From Mesocentrotus franciscanus (taxonomy: Eukaryota; Echinodermata; Echinoidea; Camarodonta; Strongylocentrotidae), in NCBI GenBank assembly GCA_037976565.1, contig CP137666.1, positions 50,743,271 through 50,807,270 of the forward strand: a DNA stretch of 64,000 nt. The letters run 5' to 3'. The translations under genes were made by a program, and so were the position numbers. The notes under the pieces were generated by a model that saw nothing but the letters and a program-made list of their open reading frames with translations, searched no databases and was not told where the DNA came from. Below, piece by piece: positions 34,801-40,468 of the stretch. Positions within the stretch are counted from its first letter, which is position 1; every line of letters begins with the position of its first letter.

Positions 34801-36362
34801 GCCAGCATCATATGTTAATGAACTTGCTTTTATTTTGTCCTGAAGGAGAGATTGCACCTGTCGTCACAAGTTCTGTGTGACCAAACAAGAAGAGAGACCG
34901 ATGCCAGGCATAGAGTTAGGAGAAACAAAAACAGAAACACAGCTTTACAGTCCACTACCACAATCAGCAGTCTTGCAACATCAGCTTTGCGATGGACAAG
35001 AAGTAAGATTCACAAGTTCCTTATGTTTATTCCCTTATTTGGGCAGTACAATATAAGATCCATTTCATTTTTGTGATGGCTTATATCAAATATAATGTCC
35101 AGGGTTTTGATTATTCTTCCTATTTTTAAATTGTGAATATAAAAATTGTTTTTTTAAAAGTATTACAAAGTTTTGGTATGGGGTCATGAATTTGGTTCAA
35201 ATGAACATATTGGAAGCAAAAGCAATTTTACAATATTCAATGATCGTTGTCGCGGTTGAAATTGAGTCTAAAGTGATGAAATTGTAAATAATAAACCCTT
35301 TATGTTGTATAGCGCCCTCTCAAGGCTGATACTACTTTAGCTTTAAAACAATGTTTCTTGACGATAATCGACCGATTTGCTATTCCCGTTTGGAAATTAT
35401 ATATCGGAACTGCATCTTCTGAGATTTTCATGGTCGCAGCTACCATGGAGTGGCCTTAGGCGCTATTTGAAATATTTGAAATTTACCGGGAGCACCTGTA
35501 AATTTTGATTATTCAATTTGCTTGAATGCAGAAGTGTTTTAGGGGCTATTTTTTTAGTGCTTCTAGTACATCCACAGGGGCATCTAAATATATCAACAAT
35601 TTAAAGAATAACTATCCATCCAATTTCAAAATTTCCCAAAACTTTGCATTACCTTTAAATCTCTTGTATTTGTCTTTTAAGGTATGCTGAATCCAATGAC
35701 TTTAATCTTTTCAAAATGTTATTTTGCAACAGGACCCCAAAAGTAAGGAACCGTTACTGCATGACCTCAGTCTCACCAAGCCTCACTCTGGCTACCTCAA
35801 TGGTACCACACTCACCATTACTAACACCACCACCACCAGTAAGATACCACCTCATACGCAGCAACAGCATCAGGAGTCCAGTCTACCTCATCTGGCCAGC
35901 ACAAGCCATCAGGAATCCCCTTCTCAATGCTCCTCTCAACCCCTCACTTTCTGCCCTGCAGTGACAACGAGTAGCGGGAGCAGCCAGCAAGACATCGCCA
36001 CGAACGCAGAAACAGCCACCCACCAGTGTCAGGTCCATCCAGACCTTGCATCTACCTCAGTGATAGACGAGTCGCACATCGCACTGCTACAAGAACAAAA
36101 CCTCCCCGATGGCTCGGGCACAGATTCGCCACCACGCCCAGCCTCATACCGGGGCACGAACAGCGATAGCGGAATGGACGGTGACATAGACTGGGAGATC
36201 GGTGACGATCCGGACGATGCCGGTTCAAACACCGGGCATTCGGTTGATCCCAGTACCTACCTCAGCAGGAAAATGAGTTTTCACAGTGATCAAGAAGGGA
36301 CTAATCCAGACTTCAACTCCAAGGCACTCTACCTCTGTAGTGGGGATGTCACCTATGCGTAA
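10683..36362 (+). CDS. Protogenin/IGDCC4-like Ig-FN3 transmembrane receptor (17 exons, 5' end missing)
   Basis: Single-pass cell-surface receptor of the DCC-neogenin-protogenin family. Seventeen exons join into about 1,100 codons: three Ig domains (exons 1-2, 2-3 and 4), five FN3 domains each split over two exons (5-6, 7-8, 9-10, 11-12, 13-14), a hydrophobic helix (exon 15) and a cytoplasmic tail (exons 16-17) ending in TAA. Protogenin and IGDCC4 have four Ig plus five FN3 domains; DCC and neogenin have six FN3. The count of five therefore points to protogenin/IGDCC4 and implies that one Ig and the signal peptide lie upstream. Family members act in guidance, adhesion and developmental signalling; the ligand here is unknown. 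I could not recognise the conserved DCC P1-P3 tail motifs. All exon junctions keep phase except exon 8, which is one base short. Family call is confident; the exact orthologue is not. Confidence 0.88.
10832..11636 (+). other. Receptor intron 1, no feature seen
   Basis: 805 bases between donor GTTAGT and acceptor ACCCAG. I see no coding stretch, inverted repeat or known element. Confidence 0.6.
11637..11908 (+). CDS. Receptor exon 2: end of Ig a and start of Ig b
   Basis: Acceptor TTCCACCCAG and donor CAG|GTATGT. The previous AG plus the first A gives arginine, then IIQLPEYGAILHI and DSGLYSCNVSN, the classic Ig F-strand DxGxYxC. After a linker the next domain opens with AGSNVILECLLTG and VTWKRT, giving its first cysteine and core tryptophan. 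Ends in phase 1. Confidence 0.9.
12227..12630. mobile_element. TTAA-flanked MITE (AAAGACCAGTTTTGG family)
   Basis: TTAAAGGTAAAGACCAGTTT at the left, and at the right, inverted, TTAAAGATAAATCCCAGTTC. TTAA at both edges. A truncated relative is at 55006-55205. Confidence 0.82.
13203..13287 (+). pseudogene. 25-codon reading segment, copy 1
   Basis: Reads MTQMQEGEIDNL then RALRADYTVLALV and TAA. A second copy in opposite orientation (15155-15234) differs at a few positions, some synonymous, and stops at the same codon. Looks like the C-terminal end of a protein carried by a dispersed sequence; family unknown. Confidence 0.45.
14736..14912. mobile_element. Degenerate CAGTCAAACC-type MITE
   Basis: TACAGTGCAATCTGCTTCAG, repeated AAAGACCAC units and a terminal TACAGGTTTCCATTG: an older relative of 32168-32361. 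Confidence 0.7.
15155..15234 (-). pseudogene. 25-codon reading segment, copy 2
   Basis: Minus strand reads MTQMQQEEVDNL then RALRADYTVLALV and stop. The open frame extends upstream on the minus strand to about 15336, whereas copy 1 diverges at this point. See copy 1. Confidence 0.45.
15812..16077 (+). repeat. Tandem duplication across the exon 3 acceptor, period 133 bp
   Basis: Copy 1 (15812-15944) and copy 2 (15945-16077) share AGTAATGGTTTGTAATGTTT, the acceptor region and GAAGGGATATCACTCTTCAA of exon 3. In copy 1 the acceptor CAG reads CAA and the sequence after GGACATCCTAC is lost, so only copy 2 can splice. Confidence 0.9.
16015..16173 (+). CDS. Receptor exon 3: second half of Ig b
   Basis: Acceptor ACATTCAG, donor TGC|GTAAGT, phase 1 to phase 1. 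Encodes HNLQLRNVSLDDQATYQCIALN, read in pieces: the DDQATYQC motif supplies the second Ig cysteine. The intron just upstream carries a decayed tandem copy of the acceptor and the first third of this exon. Confidence 0.9.
16174..17456 (+). other. Receptor intron 3, no feature seen
   Basis: 1,283 AT-rich bases. No reading frame with Ig or FN3 sense and no clear terminal inverted repeat. Confidence 0.55.
17457..17762 (+). CDS. Receptor exon 4: complete Ig domain c
   Basis: Acceptor GACTACAG, donor CAG|GTGGGT, 306 nt, phase 1 to phase 1, so this Ig is a single symmetric exon. Key residues: cysteine in GRMTCIVAG, tryptophan in VTWYKDGE, and DIGVYQCVATNEAG for the second cysteine. The VATNEAG ending is typical of I-set Ig domains of neural adhesion receptors. 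Confidence 0.95.
17763..18489 (+). other. Receptor intron 4, no feature seen
   Basis: 727 bases of AT-rich intron without a recognisable element. Confidence 0.55.
18490..18618 (+). CDS. Receptor exon 5: first half of FN3-1
   Basis: Acceptor GTGTGCAG, donor CCAG|GTAAAT, 129 nt, phase 1 to 1. PFPPNNVTAIV followed by ITVRWKPV and YSIYYYP give the FN3 A strand proline region, the B-strand tryptophan and the C-strand tyrosines. Confidence 0.9.
18637..19498. mobile_element. MITE A with CTGTAAATCTCT termini
   Basis: The left end CTGTAAATCTCT and right end AGAGATTTACAG are inverse complements, and the match continues raggedly for about 30 bases. Length about 860 bp, beginning only 18 bases after the exon 5 donor. 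No clear target duplication was seen. Inside, 18990-19281 is related to a segment of the next MITE and includes an ATG (19095) and a strong GTGAGT donor (19168). Confidence 0.65.
19665..20241. mobile_element. hAT-type MITE with 8-bp target duplication
   Basis: Element 19673-20233 (561 bp) has ends TAGGGCTGTG and CACAGCCTTA and is flanked on both sides by ATGTGTAC (19665-19672 and 20234-20241). An 8-bp target duplication with a GGGCTGTG-type terminus is characteristic of hAT elements. No transposase is present. The interior 19850-20146 resembles the interior of the neighbouring MITE A; an ATG at 19952 opens 21 codons up to a GTGAGT donor at 20017. Confidence 0.85.
20516..20674 (+). CDS. Receptor exon 6: second half of FN3-1
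   Basis: Acceptor AATTACAG, donor ACCT|GTAAGT, 159 nt, phase 1 to 1. VVLHQLQPYTNYTIQVKTF, read in two parts, holds the FN3 signature L.PYT.Y.I.V. The following intron carries two decayed tandem copies of this exon's 3' end. Confidence 0.92.
20616..21020 (+). repeat. Decayed tandem triplication of the exon 6 3' end
   Basis: The exon 6 end (20616-20700: ...GGTGGCAGTAATCTC, then GCTTCCACCAAG and the donor) recurs as two diverged copies in the intron, at about 20776-20860 (GATGGTAGTTTCTTC, GCTTCCATCAAG) and 20948-21020 (GGAGGAAGTAACCTC, ACTTCCACCAAG). The copies are separated by G-rich intron sequence, giving a period of about 165-170. Both extra copies contain stops and lack the donor. Confidence 0.7.
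21162..21267 (+). CDS. Receptor exon 7: first half of FN3-2
   Basis: Acceptor CATACAG, donor AT|GTAAGA, 106 nt, phase 1 to 2. SSSPFSINISWLPL carries the FN3 B-strand tryptophan. Confidence 0.88.
21268..21750 (+). other. Receptor intron 7, no feature seen
   Basis: 483 bases. A C-run at 21487-21496 is the only notable composition. Confidence 0.55.
21751..21955 (+). CDS. Receptor exon 8: second half of FN3-2, with an apparent 1-base frameshift
   Basis: Acceptor CTTTCAG, donor CTC|GTAAGA. The first part reads YKICYKQEAAEDGSYNCFE in the frame set by exon 7; the last part reads VLNNLVAATRYAVKM and TSPGFGPDSQW in another frame, the one exon 9 requires. The exon is 205 nt, where flanking phases (2 in, 1 out) need 206, so one base is missing, probably near the AAAA run at about 21809. 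Read straight through, the frame hits TAG before the exon ends. This is either an assembly or allelic indel or an inactivating lesion. Confidence 0.85.
21956..22682 (+). other. Receptor intron 8 with a probable interspersed repeat
   Basis: From about 22127 the sequence runs GATGATAATGATAATAATG, GTAAGGCATCAAATCC, CTCAAGGCGCAC and later GGCCTTGCATGAGCAAAGG. This layout resembles a common echinoderm dispersed repeat with an ATAAT-rich end, but I could not place its boundaries. Confidence 0.35.
22683..22889 (+). CDS. Receptor exon 9: first half of FN3-3
   Basis: Acceptor TCCTGCAG, donor CTGG|GTGAGT, 207 nt, phase 1 to 1. AVEINWSV and IHGFKMTLTSY give the B and C strands, and RKVVIGGL the E strand. 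GC-richer than neighbouring intron DNA. Confidence 0.9.
22890..23238 (+). other. Receptor intron 9, no feature seen
   Basis: 349 bases without a recognisable element. Confidence 0.55.
23239..23334 (+). CDS. Receptor exon 10: second half of FN3-3
   Basis: Acceptor TTATATAG, donor GATC|GTAAGT, 96 nt, phase 1 to 1. RQTAYNLVMQGWNECGDG is an FN3 F-G strand variant in which the usual Y.V.V.A.N.G becomes YNLVMQGWNECG. Confidence 0.87.
23811..24589. mobile_element. TTAA-flanked MITE (GCCCCACTGCAC family) carrying a nested insertion
   Basis: Starts TTAAAGCCCCACTGCAC and ends CAGACTGGCTTTAA. A second, uninterrupted copy of about 196 bp lies at 31173-31368. This copy is split by another element (23836-24412). 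The TTAA at 24586-24589 is shared with the next element downstream, so the two abut exactly. Confidence 0.8.
23830..24418. mobile_element. Nested element with ATACCTGCCAAC termini and 6-bp target duplication
   Basis: Element 23836-24412 (577 bp) runs from TATACCTGCCAAC to GTTGGCAGGTATG and is flanked by CTTGTA on both sides (23830-23835 and 24413-24418). The empty site is visible in the sister repeat at 31173-31368 as CTACTTGTAGCTAC. A relative with CATAGCTGCCAAC ends is at 37394-37836. The interior is T-rich with no recognisable protein. Confidence 0.85.
25724..25860. repeat. Inverted repeat inside the 2.5 kb element
   Basis: Arm 25724-25774 (AAATTGAGCTCC...AACTGTTACTG) pairs with arm 25805-25860 (CAGTAACAGTT...GAGCTCAATTT) around a 30-base loop containing TGACGTCAT. 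Confidence 0.85.
26134..26370 (-). CDS. Small acidic reading frame of unknown function within the 2.5 kb element
   Basis: 78 codons from ATG at 26370 (context GATAATGGC) to TAG. Begins MAGEFDENDLFMDFEEFMEK and continues through a run rich in D, E and S (DSADEDDGSWADEDE), ending in a G/S-rich stretch. It is GC-richer than the surrounding DNA, and the segment ahead of it on the minus strand could serve as a 5' UTR. It may be the first exon of a protein once carried by the element, or of a captured host gene. No family recognised; it could also be chance. Confidence 0.35.
   Translation of the reverse strand: MAGEFDENDLFMDFEEFMEKEDESNEGKRDDSADEDDGSWADEDEVLVQVGEKTIEKSESKEMSTFLQPGPGSSGSST
27284..27458 (+). 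CDS. Receptor exon 11: first half of FN3-4
   Basis: Acceptor TATAAGCAG behind a long pyrimidine tract, donor CAG|GTTAGT, 175 nt, phase 1 to 2. RPFNIRAQSASPRTINVQWQ then PPITSITISYYSIL give the FN3 A, B and C strands. Confidence 0.88.
28476..28702. repeat. Imperfect palindromic repeat
   Basis: Left AGTCATAGCGACTGC and GGCTGTTTCTAT face right ATAAAAACAGCTAG and GCAGTCGATCACTAT. The centre is GC-rich (CCCTCGGCGCGCCGCC). Same layout as the palindrome at 28909-29070. Confidence 0.6.
28909..29070. repeat. 162-bp near-perfect palindrome
   Basis: AGTATTAATGACTGCTTTAA pairs with the inverse ending CAGTCATTAATACT, and the pairing runs through AACTATTTCTC and GGGCTATTGCCC to a CATG centre near 28989. 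A foldback MITE or a long RNA hairpin are both possible. Confidence 0.85.
29235..29362 (+). CDS. Receptor exon 12: second half of FN3-4
   Basis: Acceptor TTCCATAG, donor ACA|GTAAGT, 128 nt, phase 2 to 1. LEPYTEYRLTVKAHGNG is a textbook FN3 E-G strand signature. Confidence 0.93.
29363..29996 (+). other. Receptor intron 12, no feature seen
   Basis: 634 bases with no recognisable element. Confidence 0.55.
29997..30173 (+). CDS. Receptor exon 13: first half of FN3-5
   Basis: Acceptor CTATTCAG, donor ATG|GTAGGT, 177 nt, phase 1 to 1. PSVPTDVSLITPDESPGA then VLVEWQPPRYPNGVITAY: the W-x-PP-x-x-x-NG core is a hallmark of FN3 domains. Confidence 0.95.
30174..30877 (+). other. Receptor intron 13, no feature seen
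   Basis: 704 bases; short G-runs near 30250 and 30320, otherwise nothing recognised. Confidence 0.55.
30878..31015 (+). CDS. Receptor exon 14: second half of FN3-5
   Basis: Acceptor TGTCTTAG, donor CCAA|GTAAGT, 138 nt, phase 1 to 1. LKSGHHYAFTVEASTSVGKG is the FN3 F-G region; VRVQEPP begins the stalk to the membrane. Confidence 0.93.
31173..31368. mobile_element. Uninterrupted TTAA-flanked MITE (GCCCCACTGCAC family)
   Basis: Runs from TTAAAGCCCCACTGCAC to CAGACAGGCTTTAA with no insertion, and is closely similar to the split copy at 23811-24589. It serves as the empty-site control for the nested element there. Confidence 0.82.
31544..32487. mobile_element. TTAA-flanked element (AAGGGAAATCC family), internally duplicated and carrying a nested insertion
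   Basis: Left end TTAAAGGGAAATCC and right end GGATTGCCCTTTAA. Same family as 62367-62938, which is in the opposite orientation. Contains a near-identical tandem duplication of 158 bp (starting 31574 and 31732) and a nested TACAGTC-type element at 32168-32361. Confidence 0.8.
32168..32361. mobile_element. TA-flanked MITE with CAGTCAAACC termini
   Basis: Starts TACAGTCAAACCTG, ends GTTTGACTGTA, with internal direct repeats of CCTGTCTACAAAGACCA. The TA at each edge fits a Tc1/mariner-type target. It interrupts the element at 31544-32487; the related copy at 62367-62938 lacks it. Confidence 0.82.
32803..33674 (+). pseudogene. 5'-truncated non-LTR retrotransposon, reverse transcriptase C-terminus (Jockey/CR1-like)
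   Basis: An open stretch (32803-33654) reads FDPTPKYLGVILDQSLTFH, then LLKKLAGTGWGADFTTLRTS, then STAEYAAPAWSHSTHVHKVD and a cysteine-rich end CACGEIQTMDHVIDACP. The KYLGV...D.LTF and the later LR...W segments are characteristic of the thumb and C-terminus of Jockey/CR1-type reverse transcriptases. The endonuclease and catalytic palm are absent, so this is a dead 5' truncation. Near 33620 one frameshift separates it from the expected ending DDETISWLNQDLPI and stop at 33674. It finishes in a short (ACGA)n tail at 33701-33720, as expected for target-primed insertion. Confidence 0.85.
33721..33896 (-). pseudogene. Antisense fragment of a second LINE, endonuclease-reverse transcriptase C-terminus (RTE-like)
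   Basis: On the minus strand it reads QRIRERQKKWLGHIMRHDD, then GCLHGKKMRGRPRKGFLD. The R.KWLGHI.R.D...GKK.RGRPR pattern is the familiar C-terminal tail of RTE-type LINE polyproteins. Only about 58 codons remain, and the frame then runs into the tail of the plus-strand LINE, so the two retroelement remnants are joined tail to tail. Confidence 0.72.
34002..34116 (+). CDS. Receptor exon 15: transmembrane helix
   Basis: Acceptor CTCCTGCAG, donor CACAG|GTACAC, 115 nt, phase 1 to 2. KTPYPELVNDMEK precedes GIVVGIVLATICIMICTLLL, a single uncharged helix followed by RHR, which puts the C-terminus in the cytoplasm by the positive-inside rule. Confidence 0.95.
34117..34845 (+). other. Receptor intron 15, no feature seen
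   Basis: 729 bases, with ATCAATCAATCAATC near 34220 the only simple repeat. Confidence 0.55.
34846..35002 (+). CDS. Receptor exon 16: juxtamembrane tail
   Basis: Acceptor TCCTGAAG, donor GAA|GTAAGA, 157 nt, phase 2 to 0. The basic, cysteine-containing RRDCTCRHKFCVTKQEERP follows the membrane helix and then polar sequence. The reading frame joins exons 15 and 17 without a stop. Confidence 0.85.
35154..35658. mobile_element. TTAA-flanked MITE (GGTAATGCAAAG family), copy 2
   Basis: Inverted relative to the copy at 787-1298, with long stretches of near identity (for example AGCGCCCTCTCAAG and GGTCGCAGCTACCATGG). The ends TTAAAAGTATTACAAAG and, inverted, TTAAAGGTAATGCAAAG form the terminal repeat. 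It ends 75 bases before the acceptor of exon 17. Confidence 0.8.
35733..36362 (+). CDS. Receptor exon 17: cytoplasmic tail and stop
   Basis: Acceptor TTGCAACAG, phase 0, 209 codons plus TAA. The tail is polar and low in complexity (T-, S-, Q- and P-rich, e.g. TLTITNTTTTSK), then acidic DGDIDWEIGDDPDDAG, and ends STYLSRKMSFHSDQEG...ALYLCSGDVTYA. No kinase, PDZ-ligand or other domain was recognised. The acidic and SRKMSFHSD segments look like docking or phosphorylation sites, which is inference. Confidence 0.92.
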   Translation, partial: DPKSKEPLLHDLSLTKPHSGYLNGTTLTITNTTTTSKIPPHTQQQHQESSLPHLASTSHQESPSQCSSQPLTFCPAVTTSSGSSQQDIATNAETATHQCQVHPDLASTSVIDESHIALLQEQNLPDGSGTDSPPRPASYRGTNSDSGMDGDIDWEIGDDPDDAGSNTGHSVDPSTYLSRKMSFHSDQEGTNPDFNSKALYLCSGDVTYA

Positions 36363-36977
36363 AGTCAAGATTTAGAACTTGCAGGAAAAAATCTTTGATT
36401 TTTTTTTATCAGGGCGTAGAGTAAATGTTATCTTTTCTAAGTGTTTGGTAATTGTTTACACACTCTGCTGGCAACTCTACCTGTGTGTTCTTCTGAGGTG
36501 GACACATGAGCGTCTAACGATCAAACATCTGATGTGTGGTTTACCATGATATTAAGGAGTAGTGTTGTGCTTTCCTTAGGATTCAAACATGTGAAGGAGC
36601 TGCGTTGATGAGGAGTCACCTTTACTTTGTGGCAGCGGATCTGTGTCAACTTTATTTTCGAATCGTTAACTTATGAGGATTTATCGAAATCCTTTCGCAA
36701 AGGGAGTAGAGATTTAAAGAAAGAGTGAGATATAGAGGAGTTTAAAGAGAGTGAGTGGAAAATGTTATTGTAGTATATTACCTCAAACTGACCTCAATGG
36801 ACTACTCAAAAGCCACAATGCTTCCATAGGAAGGTACGTGGACACAGCCCACACCTTATCACATGATGTTAATTGTTGTATTCAAGCATGCTGGGAGCTT
36901 TAATTCTTCAACCCTCAAAATGATTTTCCTTCCTTGGAGTGAGAAAATTTGTCATGCGTTTGCTTTGAAATGTGAGA

Positions 36978-36983
36978 AATAAA
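36978..36983 (+). promoter_or_regulatory. Candidate polyadenylation signal of the receptor gene
   Basis: AATAAA 616 bases after the stop codon, followed by mixed A- and T-rich sequence. Plausible position for a 0.6 kb 3' UTR, but other AATAAA hexamers lie downstream (for example near 39213). Confidence 0.4.
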
Positions 36984-37387
36984 GCCAGTTATTGGAGAAT
37001 GACAAATTATGAATCCCCCTCCTGCATACATATGACATGTATGTATGTTATAAAAGATATGTTGATAACAGTAAATATAATAATTGAAGACGGTGAAAAA
37101 GAACATTTACAAGTATCTGTACTGACCTTTTAAAGAAGAATGAATATATGAAATTTCCATCCAGCATTTATTTCTTGATTGGAGCAACCAATCAAACAAA
37201 TATTACCTCTCTTATTTCTACAAAATATATTGGGTATTTCTTGATACTTGTATTTGTTTTATTTTTATTTTCCATATTATCAAGGATATCGTTTATATCT
37301 GTAGTGGAAGTCCATTAGAAGAGTAAAAGAAGAGTGTAAACGATACAATTTAGGAATATTGGCTTCAGGACCTCAAAGAAACGTAAC

Positions 37388-37842
37388 CTTATCCATAGCT
37401 GCCAACTAATATGAAAAATTCATAATTAATAAGAATTTCAGACCCTCTGTACAAAATTGTGAATGCACCTTCAAGAATTATGAATATGAGTACAAACATG
37501 CCTGCACGCTTTGAATACACACATAATACATGGCGCAATTGTGAACTTCTTTTTGTATATGAAATCGGTTGGCTATTTGCGCTACATGCATGTGAATGTC
37601 AGTATGTACACACATTCTTGCATGCGAAGATTGCTTCGTGCGCTGGCTATCCAGAATGTTTGAGTTCAGGGTACATACCAAGGAGCTTACACAGTGCATT
37701 GAATACTGTACACAGAATACATTGTGCAATCGTGCACTCGTCTGGTCGCGGTTGGATATTCGTATAACATGCATTTGCATGACGGTATATATACACACTT
37801 ATTACTAATTGAAAATTGCAAATGTTGGCAGCTATGCTTATC
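37388..37842. mobile_element. Element with CATAGCTGCCAAC termini and 6-bp target duplication
   Basis: Element 37394-37836 (443 bp) has perfect 13-bp inverted ends CATAGCTGCCAAC / GTTGGCAGCTATG and is flanked by CTTATC on both sides (37388-37393 and 37837-37842). Same superfamily as 23836-24412. Open stretches inside carry no recognisable protein. Confidence 0.85.
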
Positions 37843-37929
37843 TACCTGTTTTGGGAAAAGATTCTTGTTTTTAACTCATCATGTCATTTTTTATATTCAC
37901 ATGCCAATGGCATTGTTAAGGGTCTACAT

Positions 37930-38675
37930 TGCTTCGATTGGTTTTCCAATCCTAATGCTTTCTAGGATGTTAGCGAATGTTCTATACACATTTACCTCTT
38001 CCTACTTGTCATATTACACAAAATAGAGAGAAAAAAATGTTTATTACAGTTTGGAGTTTTAGATTAGAAGCATTGAATGTAGACACTTTTCTACCTCTAT
38101 TAGAAAACAACAGATATCCACCAAATGACATTGCCTTTCTACTACATCAGGATTTGTTTTCGAGTTTTATTCTCATCTTTGTATTCATTCGGCAGTCTTT
38201 GGGCAAAGAAAACAGCAACAAGAGTTTCTGGAAATCTTCTATCGCAAACTAGTGTCATCCTATACTCTGGAGTAAAACAACTATCATTGTAAACAAAAAA
38301 TGATTTTCAAACTTTTGGTTTTCCAATCCTAATGCTTTCTAGGACGTTAGCGAATGTCCTATACATATTTACCTATTCCTGCTTGTCATATTACACAAAA
38401 TAGAGAAGAAAAAAATGTTTATTGTTTGGAGATTTAGATTAGATACATCAAATATAGGCACGTTCTACCTCTATAAGAAAGCTGACAGATATCCACCTAA
38501 TGACATTGCCTTTCTACTACATCAGGATTTGTTTCGAGTTTTATTCTCATCTTTGTATTCATTCGGCAGTCTTTGGGCAAAGAAAACAGCATCAAGTGTT
38601 TCTGGAAATCTTCTATCTCAAACCAGTCTTTGGAGAAAAACAACGATCATTGAAACAAAAAATTATATTTTAACT
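37930..38675 (+). repeat. Tandem duplication, period about 380 bp
   Basis: Copy 1 starts GGTTTTCCAATCCTAATGC near 37940, and copy 2 starts the same way near 38319. Blocks such as CATTGCCTTTCTACTACATC and TTCATTCGGCAGTCTTTGGG are identical. Copies differ by substitutions and single-base indels that break any shared reading frame, so coding is unlikely. Confidence 0.85.
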
Positions 38676-39664
38676 TTTCAGACAGTGCTTGTCAATTGAA
38701 TTATTGTTCTATGATAGGTAAAAGATAAAAAGAAAGAAACAAAAAATTAGGGAAACCTGTTTTTATAGAAAATTTCTTAAGATGGTGTTACTGTAATCCT
38801 CCATTCATCCTTAAAATCCACTGCAGTAACCAGAATATTAAAAAGATAGCCATTGCCTAATAACACCTCGTCTTGTGCTTCAAAATTAGAGAGAGAGATT
38901 GAAAAAAACATTCATTGAACATATTCGCTCCAACCCCCCTCCTCCATCTCTCAAAATACAAACAAACTAAATAAGTGAAAAAACCCACACTCTACCCACC
39001 AATCATAGTTGGCCTATGGTCCCACTTACTTATGTATTGATGCAAATGTGATGTAATGATATAATTGTGTCTCTATTGATAGATGATGGTAGCCATTGGA
39101 AGACCACAATATTTTCTTGTTATCTTTTGGGATGTTTTATGGAGTAAAAAACTACCTCAAACTGTAGATAAATGAAAGGATAAAATTGGTGAAAGAAATC
39201 TTTATTTCAAACAATAAATGAGACTCTTTACAAAGCTCATGGTTTGTTGAATGTTCGCCATGAATTCAATTGTTCAATAATTGTGTAATTTAGAGAAGAG
39301 TGCCCATGATTTTTGTGGAATAATGTATATAATTAGGGCTTTGAAGGTGATTTTGGTGGAGTTTGATGGAGTTGTTTCTATCTCTCCTGTTTGTTGGTGT
39401 TATTTTTTTTATGTCAAGAATTGAAGATTCATGGACTCTGAATTCACATGCACTGTTACTAAATATCAATAGTAAACATTTCAGTTAATAATATGCTCAA
39501 GATTGCTGATCATTATTACTTCTTTAATCCTAGTACAGGAGTATGAATTCAATTTATACTCCTGTGCAATTGATAGAACCCCAACCCTGTAAATTATGCA
39601 GAAATTGCACTTTTATTATCTTGTGGAATTTCAAAATAATACATCTTGAAAGTAAATTTCATCA

Positions 39665-39935
39665 AATTGATTATTATATTTTTATAGTTTAAATATAACA
39701 ATCATGAATACATGCGTGACTGTGGCCATATGTTGAATATTAATATTAGAAATATTGCTGCAATTGACACATTTTTAGTTATACGATAATCTACAGTAAA
39801 TTGATTATTATATTTTGGTAGGTTTAATAGAAAAATAAGAAATACTTGCATGATTGTGGCCATATGTTGAAAATTAAAATTGAATTATTGCTGCAATTGA
39901 CACCTTTGTAGTTATATGATAATCTACAGTAATGT
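39665..39935 (+). repeat. Tandem duplication, period about 135 bp
   Basis: AATTGATTATTATATTTT ... TGTGGCCATATGTTGAA ... TTGCTGCAATTGACAC ... GATAATCTACAGTAA occurs twice in direct order with scattered differences. Confidence 0.85.
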
Positions 39936-40100
39936 AATTGTAAAGTCAGCTCAGGCATCAGGTTTTTTCTTTACTTTCTTTTATTTGTTGGAAGTTGTTA
40001 AAAGGCTAAAATGTAATTTTCAATGATCTACCTCTTATGTTGTTAGGGGGGGGGGGTAAGCAAAAAGGGAAAGTGTTCACTTTGTGAAATGTGGCCAAGT

Positions 40101-40104
<4 letters not shown>

Positions 40105-40168
<64 letters not shown>
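40105..40168. repeat. (AT)n microsatellite
   Basis: About 64 bases of uninterrupted AT repeat, bounded by ATAC and GTATATATAC. Confidence 0.97.
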
Positions 40169-40180
<12 letters not shown>

Positions 40181-40406
40181 GCACACATATAAGTATATAT
40201 AAGACTTGCAACAGATTCAGGAAATAAAAAAGAGCAACCTATTTATGTGTGTTGCAAATATAAACTGCTATTTATTAATCTTTATACATGTATGTTTGGC
40301 TATAGGGTAGTTTTTTTCTCACTTTTTATTTTTTGCAAACTGTATTGAGTCGGCATATATTCATAGGTTTAATGGTGCCGTTTTTGACATGCTAGATGTT
40401 TATTCA

Positions 40407-40468
40407 AGAGAGAGAGAGTGTGTGTGTGTGTGTGGGTGTGTGTGTGAGTGAGTTAGTGAGAGAGAGAG
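40407..40468. repeat. Compound (GA)n-(GT)n microsatellite
   Basis: AGAGAGAGAG then a GT tract with one GGG interruption, then GAGAGAGAG. Confidence 0.95.

Noticed and set aside
36029..36232. Minus-strand open frame opposite receptor exon 17
   Set aside because: Shadow of the real plus-strand cytoplasmic-tail coding sequence.
37459..37808. Overlapping open frames on both strands
   Set aside because: They lie wholly within the CTGCCAAC-ended element, and open frames on both strands at once indicate composition rather than coding.
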